Source: Ceratodon purpureus
Taxonomy: Eukaryota > Streptophyta > Bryopsida > Pseudoditrichales > Ditrichaceae
DNA length: 64,000 nucleotides
Direction of reading: 5' to 3'
NCBI GenBank assembly: GCA_014871385.1
Contig: CM026421.1
Span: 25,104,752 to 25,168,751 of the forward strand
Below are positions 19,385 through 31,473 of this stretch, piece after piece; the first letter of the stretch is position 1, and every line of letters begins with the position of its first letter. The notes under the pieces are model-generated. The model saw only the letters and a program-made list of their open reading frames with translations, did not search any database and was not told the DNA's origin. Both the position numbers and the translations under genes were made by a program.

Positions 19385-20190
19385 CGAGAGTTCAAAATTC
19401 CGAAGTAGTGATTCAAGCTCTCAAGGCCCCGGATCGACCTGGAAGTATGCAGAGAATCGTTTTTAAGATTGCCATATACCCAAAACCGCAGAGTTCACAA
19501 CAACCAAACCCTATACCATAGCCACTCAAGGAAATTGCAGGATCAAATGAATAGCATGCAATGTACAAATGCACGACCCAAACTTGTCATAGAGAAATTG
19601 ACACTTACACAACCTCTTCAGTCCACGGCAGGAGGTGTTGCAAGAACACCCTTCGAATGTTTGCTGCTCGAGTTTGTAACTGCTGCCAACGCGTATCTGC
19701 ACAATCATGCTCACTGGTTTAGTTCTCACAATTTCCCCTGACTCTCTCGAATTTCACTTGCGAATTGGGTCGTTGGTCCTGCAACACCAAAATTCTAAGC
19801 ACCCAACTTCGATTCACCCCATTCCCAGGTGGGGAGACCAACCTACTGTCGACCGAGCTCCATGGCTTCTTCCCGTTGTGGCAGCAAACTTCGAATCTTG
19901 AAACGGTTGACACCAATCTCCCGTCATCTCTCCTTCGAATCGGGCTTTAACTTCAATAAATGGGAGAAGGCGTGGTTCACCAAACAAGGCAGCCACCTCG
20001 GCGCCACTAGGCACACCGACCCGCCCCGCAACCCCTTCCCGAGACCATTAAGTCGCCCTATTAACTCTGCGGGCAGCGATCCTGGCACCCGCTGCCAGCG
20101 ACAGTGCCGCATTTGGGCAGGGAGTTCACCTAGAAAGGGCAGGCTTACACGGCCTTATTTTGAGCTCATTTTTCTCCTAATGCAATAGTG
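19385..20190. other. GC-richer upstream flank of the 16226-19384 gene
   Basis: No convincing frame is visible. It may hold the leader and promoter of the minus-strand gene. The GC content drops sharply to AT-rich DNA at about 20190, which may mark an element edge. Confidence 0.35.
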
Positions 20191-22980
20191 TCAGGCCTAA
20201 TTAGTCGGTAGATTGCGTTGACCTACCAACCTTGTAGCTCTGGCTATCGATATTGGTACTTAGTCTATTGACTCTATCTATAACCGTATATCTACTTCTA
20301 GGGTGTGTACCTACTAGATTATTGCCTACCGAATCTATACCTACCGGATATAGATTAGCCCAAATTTAGCCTAAGTTTAGATTTTGTCCACAAATTAAGC
20401 TATGGAAAGAGCTCTTGATGTTATACTTCTGAGCTTCTTCCTGTCAAAAAGTAATAAAATGTAGCATAAAAAAGATTACTTATGAAAATCAATCATTAAA
20501 TATGAGTCTTAATACTAAAAATGCGTAATGTTGTTTTTGTATAAATCCCAAATTTTGATATTGAATATAAGGAAGAGAAAGAACTCCAAATATAATTTGA
20601 GGCTGGTGTAAATAAAATGTCTGTTCAACCTATCCTTAGATGTGTGCCATGAGGTCATTGATAAAAGTACTTGAAAATGGAGCGGTACTAACAATGGAGC
20701 TCTAGACTTTTATGGCCAGAGGGTATTTAATAGCGTTTGCAATCCAACACTACCATGTAACTCTACATGGTGCCCTTTTTAGACACTATTTTAGAAACAC
20801 TTATAAGTAATAACAATGGTCAACACTTAGGGTGAAGACTATGCTAGCTTCTAGTTAGCCACTAAGGCCTAAGAGATGTAGTAACCATTCAATGAGGACT
20901 TTAAGATAACCATTCAATAAGGTCGAAGAACCCCCCACTACAACCAGGTGGACTAAGGTGGTGAGCACCATACTAGTATCGGAAATAGAACCTACAAACT
21001 CCTCACTTGAGGCCATGAGCCCCTACCACCAAGTTAAAGCTCGTGGTGTTTTGTTAAGAATTCATACTAACAAATACAATACATGCAACTACAAGCTAAT
21101 GCTTGGGAAATGCTAATGTCCGGGGTCAAATTAATGTCAATGTGGTCAATGACACGAGTCTCACTATCTACTACAATGGATGCTACTGAATGTTATGGCC
21201 TTAGAAAATCCAAGCTCAATGTAATCAACAACACAGGTTCCACTAGTCCATTCTAATGAAAAAAAACCGCGAAAGAAAACCACAAAGCAGGATCAACAGA
21301 CAACGCGCCCCAACTCTGCAGCTCAAGCTCCGTGAAACCTCTCCTTGTATGAAAAAATGTTAAAAACCACGTCGCACAAATGACAAACGCCATCACTCAA
21401 GAAAACTAGCTTGCTTCACACTCGCTACCATAAACGCTCAATCAAACGAACGGAATAACAATCACAATCCAGAAAACCTCTCTCCACATATGGAAAATGG
21501 AAACTAAAAATACATGTTGAGTAATGCATGTGCCTACTCCCAACTCCAAAATGTAAGAAAGAGTATGTTACACAAGTAATATGGTAGACATGTGCCTACG
21601 AGAAATGGAAGATGGAAACTAACAATATCTATGGAGGTAAGGACGTGTCTATGACAAACGGAAGATGGAAAATAAAAATATGTATAGAGGTAGGCATGTG
21701 CCTACCCTCAACTCTAAAATGTTTGACAAGTAACGAGATAGGCATGTGCCTACTCCAAATGGAAAATGGAAAATAAAAATATGTATGGAGGTAGACATGC
21801 ATGTACCTCCAATTCCAAAATATAAGAAAGAGAATGGTTCAAAGATGTCGTGCTAAAACACTAATATGCGACAACATCATCATACTACGTAGAAGAGTTT
21901 CAAATTTTTTGCATATCTTATGATAAACATAGTCATCACTCCACTTGTAATCTATAAAGATCAAACAAATAAAGAGTAATCAAATAGAACTCTAACGGAA
22001 TCCGTCCGAGCAAAATCAACAAGATCAACAGAGCATAAGGGTCCCTAGACGTATAAACCCCGAGCTATGCACAATGATGTTGATATGATATTCCATAGAG
22101 CGACAAAACTGGAAATAACACCATATTCGTTAAATTGAGACTTTTCATAGTCTCAATGTAATGCTTGATTGTAGATTTTTCATTGATTCCTTGATTGATT
22201 CTATATTTGTCAGAAACTTTTTGACTATATATGGGAAGATTATCCTCGAGTCGAGGATAATCTATAATTAAAAAGTCAAGAAAAGTTCAAATTGTCTTAT
22301 AACAATTGCTGAAATTGTAGGCAAAATGTCTCAAAGTTCAAAAATTGTCCCAAAATAACAAATATGGTCATAAATCCTCGGGAAAACCTCAACAATGACA
22401 ACTCTCCTCACAAGAGTGTGCATGAAATGCACCTTTTCGCGAAACAAAACCTAAAAGAAACGCAGAGAACTATTTTTGACAGCATAAAGCTTGTATTCTG
22501 AGGAAGATGTGCTCTGATGTTGTGATCAATAGTCCATGATGTTGAGATTTGATTTGTGTTGATCACATAGAATTGTTTGTGGAAGATGAGGATTGTAGAG
22601 TCAATATGATTAGAATCAAAACATGTTGCAAGGGTCACGATAACATAACATGAGATATGTTGTAGATGGAATTCTATGCTTTGTTGCACAATCCGGATGA
22701 TTTGAGAGAACTATTTAGTTGCCGCTTTCACTTGTTAGAGGTAACATGAAGTCTATACATTTTTTGAGGGCGAAGCTTGCAGATCTTGAGCATTATGGAG
22801 CACAATAGTAGATGTTGCACCTAGATGGCGTTCATTTTAGTGTATTTTCCTACAACATCTACTAGTGTTCTTTCAATTTCAAACTATGTGCAATTTCAAT
22901 TTTAGAAAAATAAATTATTCAAAAATTTGCATTTTTCATGAAAAACCAACTTCAAATTCATGATAGAATCACCCTAACTA
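20191..22980. other. AT-rich intergenic DNA with short dispersed repeats
   Basis: No gene seen. From about 21480 to 21830 there are degenerate repeats of roughly 90-100 bp containing GGTAGGCATGTGCCTAC (a near-palindrome) with AAATGGAAAATGGAAA. Near 22135 there is a small hairpin, TTGAGACT/AGTCTCAA. Confidence 0.6.
22237..22263. repeat. 13-bp inverted repeat with a 1-nt centre
   Basis: AGATTATCCTCGA, G, TCGAGGATAATCT. Weaker outer arms (ACTTTTTGAC / GTCAAGAAAAGT) extend the potential hairpin to about 90 bp, as in a small degraded MITE. Confidence 0.7.
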
Positions 22981-23005
22981 GCTGGTCGTAAAATAGTGTT
23001 GAAGC

Positions 23006-23935
23006 TTAACCCCTGTTTGGACAATCTTCCACATTTGGGCTTTTTTAGAATTTAGGCATGTATTTGTTATGTCAATTTTAGATATTTTTTTTTTGAAATT
23101 TATGTGAAAGTTTGCCGTTACAAGAACTTTAAGGAAATCTAATTTTTTTCTCAATCGAACATTTATAAAAATGGTAATGGTACCCAAAGTGGAAAATTTG
23201 TGTTCGGTGGGCAATTCGGACAGCCATGCTAAATTCATCTATTACCTCTGAGATTATTTCTATAAATTCTTATTGTCGTCATCTTTGAGATTTTTCAAAA
23301 AAAAACAACTTTCAGTATATAATGTTCACTTCACAAAAGATCAAAGTTTTCTCACCGTTATGGACAGTGCACCAAAAAAGCTTCTTTTTTTCTTTATAAA
23401 AGTTAGAAAATTTATTTTTTTAGGTTTTTTCTTTTTTCCACTTAAAGAATGGACATCAATCTTTACTTTGACCGTTTGAATAGGGACTTTACAAAATAAT
23501 GGAATTCATTGGAAAGAAATATGAATTAGCATTCTTATATATTCAACTTAATAAAAATATTGTTTTCAACATGCTATAGTTGTCTTTTGTGTGTATTTTA
23601 TTTAATACAATTAGCTAACTTAGTCTTCTTTGTCATGCTCCAAAACTGCCAAAATACATAATGCGAAAAACCAAAGAAAAAAAAGTTAGAGTGTGTCAAC
23701 ATAGTTAAAAACCGTGTCAAAAAAGTTTGTTTTCAAAATTTATTTGCTATAATCTTCTAATCTCTGTGGTCAATCATGATGAAATTTTTGGAGCTATCCA
23801 CTAAAATAATCTTGATGTAGATCTTACATTTAGAATTAGAAACTAATGATTTTTAGTCATTCTTATTTTTAACATTAAAAATGGCAGTTTTAGAGCGTTT
23901 TTAGTGAAACAAAGTCAAGGAACTTATGAGGTTAA
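23006..23935. mobile_element. Degraded TTAA-bounded repeat (copy A)
   Basis: It begins TTAACCCCTGTTTGGACAAT and shares long stretches with the repeat at about 53490-54330 (for example GTGTTCGGT and GGCAGCCATGCTAAAT). It shares shorter stretches with the complete copies at 39241 and 40964 (ACAATTAGCTAAC-CAGTCTTCTTTG). The right end is poorly preserved; TTAA occurs at about 23932. Confidence 0.55.
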
Positions 23936-24681
23936 ATTTTGGGAACAAGGCACGCCTATCCTGCAATTCAAGACGTCGAATGGAACGCATCAGTATTTGT
24001 TCTACGCTCCTCGTCAAACGCTAGTCCTATTTACCGTCACTCCCGCACCGGGAAGTGATATCTGAGGCTCCACCAACTGGGCTTGCCGATCGGATGCTAC
24101 GTCATGCGAAATACCGGTATTATAAGTTAATGTTATGATTACTAAAAAGAAATTGTAATGGGTCGCTGCTGCAAATGCTTCCTCATTTCGAAGGGGTAAC
24201 GTAGACTTCGCACAAGGCTGAGGCTTCTCGCAGTTCTTGCAGTTTTCGATACCTGCGGCGCTGGTCTCACGGGTGTGCTCGTTCATGTGCTCTTTCTTCA
24301 AGTAAGTTTTCAACATGTGTAAAATGAAACTTTATAAATATATAACAATTGACTGTACATGTCACCAACTCTGCTGCGTGTACAGTAGCTAGTTTTGATG
24401 AATTACAGACCAAAAGTACATTAGTCTTTTTAGTTACTTTTGAAAGTGGTGGTCTCTCTTATCAATCTTATTTTCAGGATTTTAAATGGCTTTTACAGAC
24501 AAAAAGAACCTTTTCAGCAGATCATTCACAGACAAACTCAAATATTGTGCCGAAGCAAGTTGGATGTTTGCAAGACTTTGACAGATACACAACGTGTGTA
24601 TAAAACACAAAAGCATGTGTACAGACTACAAAGCGTACGTACAGAATACGCTGCATGACCAGCGATGGTTTAGGCCTAACC

Positions 24682-24707
24682 TTGTGAGCTCACCGATGAG
24701 CTCACAA
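24682..24707. repeat. Perfect 11-bp hairpin with 4-nt loop
   Basis: TTGTGAGCTCA, CCGA, TGAGCTCACAA. It is isolated in intergenic DNA and no adjacent gene explains it. Confidence 0.75.
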
Positions 24708-25084
24708 TTCGCCACTCCCTTGATTCTATTCGATGTGGATCACATCCCTTCAAACATCAGACACCGCATAAGTTAGCCTACCAATTCATGGGCAACATCT
24801 TAAAAGCGGAAGTCCAAGAGTGGATTCGTTCACACATCCTGTTGGCAAGCGCAGGGAGCCAAATCCAGAGTAGGTTCCCTGCTGAAATCGTTGGCAAAAT
24901 GTCATGTGAACTTAGCATTTTTCCTACAAATTCAGCACTTTAGGGCACAATTTTAGAAACACCTGTAAATCCATTGTAACTTCAAAAATTTATAACTAGT
25001 TGTAGAAGGATCCAAAAATGATGGATCCACTTCCTTGATCTTTTCACTTAGTTTCCCCATGCACGAAAATTGCTTGCAGTGCTA

Positions 25085-25221
25085 ATTCACTAGTAGAAAT
25101 ATGGTCCTTAATGACTCGTCCATAATGACTTAAATGGTCCAAAATGTCTCAATTTGAGTCATTTTGGACCATTTAAGTCATAATGGACGAGTCATTAAGG
25201 ACCATATTTCTACTAGTGATT
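25085..25221. mobile_element. CACTA-type palindromic MITE, 131 bp
   Basis: The element (25088-25218) is almost a perfect palindrome starting CACTAGTAGAAATATGGTCC and ending with its inverse. It is flanked by the 3-bp duplication ATT on both sides. Three-base duplications and CACTA termini define the En/Spm superfamily. Its end CACTAGTAGAAA matches the CACTA terminus at 57532, so it may be mobilised by that family. Confidence 0.9.
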
Positions 25222-27609
25222 TTGATGTAGATTTCCTACACTGATAATTGGGCCATTATTGAATATCTTACCATTATTGGAAAATAACAAATTGTAATAA
25301 TTATGAGGATCGTAAGGATTGCAGAGGTAGAAGACTTTCTTACCAATAGCCACTAAAATCATCTTCATGCATAGATTTATGGAAGTCAAATTAAGTGGGT
25401 ACTTAATAATGTAATGTTGTTGTCAAATTAACATTTAATCCCTTAAACAATGCAATGTGAGTACTGTAGTTTTATAACACCCATTTTATAACATCCATTC
25501 ATCACCGCTCGACTTTTCTATACAACTGATACACATGGGTTTTTCTGAGTTTGTACACAAAGAAACCTTCTTCTCGTTCAAAAATTCAACTCAAGGAGAG
25601 TCAAAAAATTTATGCCTTACATAGCAAGGTGTTAATGTTTTCTTTATCCACATTCATAATCATATAAACAATAAAGATATAGTTTTTTTGTTTTTTTTGT
25701 TTTTTTTTTTTTTTCCATTTTTTACAATTTCACAACAAAAAGAAAAAGAAAAAACTTAGGTCTTTGAAGGAGACTCACGTGAATTGGGGGGGAAGCATAA
25801 TAAAGTGTACCAAAAAAGTGCTCCGCTCCTTGCCAATTTCAACCCCTATCGCAGAGACATAATAAGTGGCATTTCGGTTGTTGGTATGTAGGAAAGAAGT
25901 CTGGGTATAGAAAATATACTTGATTATCTAAAGTGTGGGAGCATACGGTACGAATTTGCGTCTTTCACAATGCCGTACGAGAACCTCAAAGTCCGACAAA
26001 GTGAATGCAGTCATTTGAAAAAGTGATAAGAATAAGAGTCAAATGTTGTCGGAAATCACTTTTGATTCCACAGGGACCTCCATTTGTGAATTGCGGTTGT
26101 AGAAATGACTATGACCACTTCAAATGAAAGTTTGGGCGGACGAGCAGTATTTCATGGACGTTTTTAAAACGCTGTTTTCCGTGAAACTTTTTGTGAGGTT
26201 TTTTTCACCGAACATTGTTTTTTAAATTGGAAAAAACACCATCTAAAGACAGTAGAGGGCCCCAAATGAAGAAATTAAAACTTTGAAAAAGTTAATTTTC
26301 ATGATTTAGAACTAGCGGTCAAGTTAAGTTTCAATTGAAGATGTTTTTTTTATGGAGATGCGTGTAAAATACCTTATGACATCTTAAAAAGTGACTAAAA
26401 TGCTCAAAAACTACACCAAAATGCTCAAAATCAGCTTTGAGCTTTCAAAAACAGCACACTTTATATTCACTTCTTAGTGATCACATATTGCACTTTGTGG
26501 TACACTTTATTGTGCTTCCCCCCATTAAGTATATGTTTGTTCCACCCCCAATCCAATACCCACAAGACAAAGGTATGAAAAACAACTTCACAATAATCAA
26601 TGATTTTGTGATCACTCTTTGAATTAAGTTTATGTGAGAAATTGGATTTAGACAAAAATGGGATGTATATGGCATTGTTATGGACCTTGTTCTGCACTAA
26701 GACATTATTAAAAATGCTTCATACAACTATTTTTAATATTTAATACACAAATACCCGATATCAATGGAATCATGATACCAAAGAATTATAATTAATCATA
26801 ACAAAAATATTTCATTTTAAAACTTAATCCAATTGAGGTATCTTTGTAAATCATTGTCACAGAAAGTTATTATTTACTTTAAATTAAAGAATCTTTGAAT
26901 TTGTAAAGTAAAAATCACTTAAAAAAATTGCAAACATTTCACTAGCATTCCATAACATTCCATAATAAAGATATAAGTGTAAAAAAAACATTTTGATTAA
27001 GAATGATAGATCTTTGCAACAAAACAATTAGTTTTGAAGTATTTTTTGAGAAATGTAGTCAAAAAACATAAGGGGCTACATCAAGTAATCCAATACCAAA
27101 ATTACATATTGAATTTTATAAAGTGTTCTACCAAAACATTAGAGCTCTTAATCTATTGTACATATTATATATATTTTGGTAATATTTATGTATATGCCCA
27201 TCTAAGATATCTACCATCACATTGTAGCAGATACCATCTTCTAACACATTGTATAAAAGCCATGACATAGCCTTGCCATTGGATTCCCTACCTTACTGCT
27301 GAATGTGCAAGAGATTTCAACCTTCACCTAAGTGCCAGAACCAAGTCCAATGTGCGGTCTACGGATCTCTTCTCCTATCAATAATTTCCTTGAAAGCTGT
27401 GAAATCATTGTGAATGGCAGATCTGCCTGACGTAGGGCTTGGGTGGAACTTCGGAAGGCATGATCGTGAAATCAATCGCACAACTGAGTTAAGTACGCCC
27501 TGCGTAAATCTCAACTGAAGGTCGAACACATGAAGTTCGGAGATGTTAGGAATAAAGAGTTGGAACTGCTGCTCATCCCCTGCATCAGTTGCTCCATTCG
27601 ACCATTGCA
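25222..27609. other. AT-rich intergenic DNA
   Basis: No gene or clear mobile element seen; poly-T tracts lie near 25690-25715. The last 250 bp (from about 27359) lie just downstream of the AP2/ERF-type gene and may be its 3'-untranslated region. Confidence 0.5.
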
Positions 27610-27632
27610 TCAGTTGCTCCATTCGACCATTG
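27583..27632. repeat. 25-bp tandem duplication spanning the AP2 gene stop codon
   Basis: CATCAGTTGCTCCATTCGAC + CATTG occurs twice in tandem (27583-27607 and 27608-27632). The gene's TGA lies at the edge of the inner copy. Either copy alone would still stop the frame, so the protein end is probably unaffected. Confidence 0.85.
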
Positions 27633-29478
27633 CATCGTCCAAGCTGAACAGCTGCGGCGCCCACGATCCATCAACACCGTCCTCATCCTGAAAACTCTGG
27701 GGACTGTCTATCTGGAACAAGCTGAGCCCTGGCGATGACACATACTGAAAACACTTGGCACTGTCCGTCTGGAACAAGTTGGGCCCTGGCGATGAAACAT
27801 ACTGAAAACCCTTGGCACTATCTATCTGGAACAAGTTGGGCCCTGGCGATGGCACAGAAAAGAAGTCCTTGCTTAGGTACTGGAATTGATCGGCACAAGC
27901 TGGTTGCGCCTCAAACCCTGAGGATTCCACCAAGTTCCGGGCCCAGGTGGTGGAGTAGAGGTCTGAACCATTCCATTGTTCGCTATGATGCTGTGATCTC
28001 GCAGAGACAAGCGGATCATCCTCCAGACCTTGCCTAGGTTGATTACAAAATTCGACTGATTCGACTAATTTTGTGATGGCATCCATATCACTGAATGGCT
28101 CTAAGGTGCTGCAGCTCTGTTGCCTATCACTAGGGAACGAAATGTTGGTGATGGCGCCCGTTAAGTATTCCCGGTGTGGTTGCGGGGGTTGGGGTTCACC
28201 ATAGGCGCCTGTGCCGTCACCACTCTCATAGCCAATAAGCGACCATGACACCCACGGCGACGACTGAGAGTCCGTGCATGGGGGAAGTTCTACACTTGGG
28301 ACGACAGTGTTACTAGCTCGTGACGGTAACGCAGGAGCCGTCAACGAAGCTACGGCGGGTGTAGAAGAGGGCGTGGACGGGGGTATGGAAGCCCTAGATA
28401 CGAGCATCTGTTCGTGCAGCTCCGCAAGCATATGTCCGTGCTGCTTCACAAGCGTCAACTTCTCGTCCACACTTAGCCCATCTGGTTTGGGTTGCGTTGA
28501 CAGAATCTGTAGAGAGTCAGCAAAGTTTACCTTGTCTGTAATCCCGTAGTGGTAAAAGGCTGCATCAATGGCGCGAGCTGCTGCTTCTGCGGACATGAAG
28601 TCGCCGAAGGAAACCTTGTTCTTTTTAGGGTAATTCGGCACCTTTGTCTCTGCTATAAAACGCTTGCGGTCGGGGCGATAGCGGACCCCATTGAATCGCT
28701 CGGCTTCCGATTTGCAAAACTCCTCCTGCAATAACTGTTTTTTGCTAACCGGAGACACCTGTGCACACGGACCGTAGAGTCGTCTTTTCCTAAGGCCCGG
28801 CTGAGAAAAGTTCTTGGTGTACATATCCAGAACGTCCACTTGCACCTGCCAGAGGACTGCGCATTGAACTCCTGGGTGCGCCCAGATGAGTTCTGGGCTT
28901 TCATCGTCAAGAAACGATTCCCACCATTCACGAGGGACTTTTTGAACTTCGGATTCCACAAGTAATTTATCCAAAGAAGTGGCACCCACATGGTAGCCAG
29001 GGTACAAACACGCGTTACCGTAGACCTCGAGAGTGCTCAATCTAAATGACTTGCGAGCGAAGGCGGAAGCGGGCTGTCCTCTCGCACGCGCAGCAAATGT
29101 TGGGGACTCGGCGCTTACAGCGTATGGTTGTGCGTTGAGACGGCTATATAATTCGTCAGTACTAGACCCCGACGTCGACGGAGCATCGCCCATCAGCATG
29201 AGATGCTTAAACACATCCGGGTCGCTCTCTTCAACATCTTGGTCCGCTTGCCAATCGAGTGCCTCTTGCGTCACCGAGAAGGAAGGTGTGCGCACCGACA
29301 CATCCCCGATTGTTCCCTCCTGCTGTGATAGCACAATTGCGCAGGCGTACACCTTGTGGACCTGATAACGATTCCTCGCAAACGTTGCCGTAGAAAGGAC
29401 ATGCTCCAGCTGAGGAATCCATCGCCCCACCAGATCACTGGTGTTAATAGCAAGAGCCATGAAGCACGATGAAAACAA
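27610..29478 (-). CDS. Single-domain AP2/ERF-type transcription factor, 622 residues
   Basis: An intronless frame runs from ATG 29478 (alternative ATG at 29460) to TGA 27610. A divergent AP2 domain spans about residues 262-322. FNGVRYRPDRKRFIAET corresponds to the YRG element, VSFGDFMSAEAAARAIDAAF to the RAYD helix, and KVNFAD to the domain end. Preceding it, residues 150-255 form a Trp-rich segment (REWWESFL, LIWAHPG, VLWQVQVD) that I do not recognise. The rest is Ser/Pro/Gln-rich, as in activation regions. Near the C-terminus (540-596) a 19-residue unit, SPGPNLFQIDSAKGFQYVS-like, is repeated three times. AP2 domains bind GCC/DRE-like DNA through a three-stranded sheet, so a nuclear regulator is likely. 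Whether the divergent domain still binds DNA is uncertain. A 25-bp tandem duplication overlaps the stop codon. Confidence 0.82.
   Translation of the reverse strand: MFSSCFMALAINTSDLVGRWIPQLEHVLSTATFARNRYQVHKVYACAIVLSQQEGTIGDVSVRTPSFSVTQEALDWQADQDVEESDPDVFKHLMLMGDAPSTSGSSTDELYSRLNAQPYAVSAESPTFAARARGQPASAFARKSFRLSTLEVYGNACLYPGYHVGATSLDKLLVESEVQKVPREWWESFLDDESPELIWAHPGVQCAVLWQVQVDVLDMYTKNFSQPGLRKRRLYGPCAQVSPVSKKQLLQEEFCKSEAERFNGVRYRPDRKRFIAETKVPNYPKKNKVSFGDFMSAEAAARAIDAAFYHYGITDKVNFADSLQILSTQPKPDGLSVDEKLTLVKQHGHMLAELHEQMLVSRASIPPSTPSSTPAVASLTAPALPSRASNTVVPSVELPPCTDSQSSPWVSWSLIGYESGDGTGAYGEPQPPQPHREYLTGAITNISFPSDRQQSCSTLEPFSDMDAITKLVESVEFCNQPRQGLEDDPLVSARSQHHSEQWNGSDLYSTTWARNLVESSGFEAQPACADQFQYLSKDFFSVPSPGPNLFQIDSAKGFQYVSSPGPNLFQTDSAKCFQYVSSPGLSLFQIDSPQSFQDEDGVDGSWAPQLFSLDDAMVEWSN
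27691..27861 (-). repeat. Three 57-bp in-frame repeats in the AP2-type gene
   Basis: The three units encode variants of FQYVSSPGPNLFQIDSAKG. They are nearly identical in DNA, implying recent expansion. Confidence 0.85.
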
Positions 29479-30634
29479 GGCGCTGTGCTGGTAATCAAGG
29501 ACACGTCCTACTCTCCAACCCAGGAGTTAAAGTAATAAGTCAATTAGCTGGTGACTACACCAGTAGAGAGACACCCTAAATTAGAGAAGGTAGAAGAGCA
29601 GGAGCGTGACCCAGATCGACAACAAGGCGCACCTACACGTTGTGACTGAGCAGAGGAGCAAGGTGGGTGATATAACGCAAAGCAACCCTGCAGGATGACA
29701 TTACCGACAGATCTTACAGTCAGATTTGGTCAGATTTGCGCAGTGACCCCCAAAAAGTTCAAAGGTGCCACTAGTCAATCAAGAGTTAGGACTTGGATTT
29801 CAACCATTACGGGTGTGCTTCTTTTGAGACCCTGGATGCACATCAGTAACAGCATCGAACACGCTAGATCAAACGATTCAGCCATTAGTTTAGTCAAGCA
29901 GGTTGTGTCCTGTAACCTTCTCACGATCAATCCCACGCCTGCTGCCTCCCTCGACGAACTTGCTGCCTCCAAGGCATGCGCGCACAGTAGTAATGTACAG
30001 ACTTACTAGTGTACAGTACTGTGACTCCGAACGCGGAGTGAAACCAGGCATGAGGCAGAAAGACGAAGTACGAAAGGGTCAAATGATGCCGATGCTACCC
30101 TTATTACATGGGCGCTGCAAGTTTGTGTCCACTCGTCTAGCCTGTTGTTGACACTCCAGCTCCTTGATGATCACCTTCTCTGCAAATACGTGAACTGAAT
30201 ATATTCTGAAAATGACGGCGAGTGTGGCTAGTTGTAACTGGACAGTCCATCCGTGTTGCGTTCTGAAATATATGTGATTTTAAAAGAGGTGCGACACTCG
30301 AGACGTGATATGGTTTGATTGCAGTAAATCAGGAAATTTCATGCGTTCCATCCTCAACATCATCCAAGCACTGTTGATACTTGCCGGCGCATTGGTCCAG
30401 CGGCTGCCACCATCTATAATTCAGCCCACCCCCAAATAAGTTCATAGGGTCCCATCCTCCTCCTTTGTCTTACAACATGCTCGTAGTGCAAAGTTATGTC
30501 ACTGGGTATTTGGCGTGGTCGGTTGGATGAAGAATACTGCAATTCTTTCGGGCTGCTCAGTTCACTATAAGACAAGTTCAATGAAATAGGAATGGGTGTT
30601 GGCTGGACTGGCAAAAAGTTTTGGAATGCTCTTG
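29479..30634. other. Upstream region of the AP2/ERF-type gene
   Basis: No gene recognised. It presumably includes the AP2-type gene's promoter and leader; I could not choose a TATA box with confidence. Confidence 0.4.
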
Positions 30635-30716
30635 TTAGAGCATCTCCACCCGTTGGCTCCAACGAGGACGCCAACGAATTGGACACCGGTGCCCATTTGG
30701 GTGCCGGTTGCGGCCC

Positions 30717-31118
30717 TTAGAGCATCTCCACCGGTGACTATGGGAAATGGCTCTCCCAGAGTCTTTGGGCGAGCTCTGTGAATGTACCAGAGCCCCCAAA
30801 AATCGCTCCAGTGGCACTACACCCACCGGTGGCTCATGTGCCTTATCTAATTTTGAACTTTTATCCTCATTTCCAAGCAACTTTCGAATCACCTTGCTCA
30901 TCTCCTGTTGTGTGTGAAGAAGACTCGCTTTGACTATCTCTTCAGTGTCGTGTCCAGAGCTCTGTATATCTCAAAATTTGGCCATGTCCTGGGCCTCTTT
31001 GGCAGAGCCCGATTTTCATGCTAGTGCTACAGAGTGAACGGTGCGATTCAATTTTTGTTGGTTGGCAGCAGGTGACAGTTTTTTGGGCCTCCCAGAGTCA
31101 CCGGTGGAGATGCTCTTA
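30717..31118. mobile_element. Tourist/PIF-Harbinger-like MITE, 396 bp
   Basis: Terminal inverted repeats GAGCATCTCCACCGGTGACT (20 bp, perfect) lie at 30720 and 31115, flanked by TTA on both sides. A 3-bp TTA duplication is characteristic of PIF/Harbinger-type elements. Confidence 0.88.
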
Positions 31119-31410
31119 GCAAAGCTCCCACCCCATGCTCCTGCCCCGACGCCATTGCAGACCATACCAGGCCTTATTTGGCCTCACCCTACTCCTCGGC
31201 CTCGTTGCCTTGAAGGTGCCCCGTCCCCCTCGCACACCATCGCAAACCCCCCTCCTCCTCCAGGCTCAGACTCTATTTTCTGAGTTTACTGTGAGCACTT
31301 GATTTTTGAGCATTTTTGTGTTTGTGAATCATAGAAGCATGGAGGCCAAGGTTGGCGGCAGCCCAAGAAGCGTTGATGGAGGATGATGAAGAAGGCAAGT
31401 TGAAGATGCA

Positions 31411-31473
31411 GTAGGTTGTGACTAATGTGACTAACGGCCCTTTTCAACATTAATCACATTAGTCACAACCTAC
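31411..31473. repeat. Perfect 20-bp inverted repeat
   Basis: GTAGGTTGTGACTAATGTGA pairs with its inverse at 31454-31473 across a 23-nt spacer. It lies inside the possible outer Harbinger-like element. As RNA it would fold into a long stem. Confidence 0.85.

Noticed and set aside
24014-24316. Minus-strand 100-codon frame with a C-x2-C pair
   Set aside because: No domain, no splice context and no homologous pattern recognised; probably chance.
27359-27664. Downstream 101-codon frame as the original C-terminus of the AP2-type protein, displaced by the 25-bp duplication
   Set aside because: Removing one duplicate still leaves TGA in the AP2 frame, so the duplication does not explain a lost tail.
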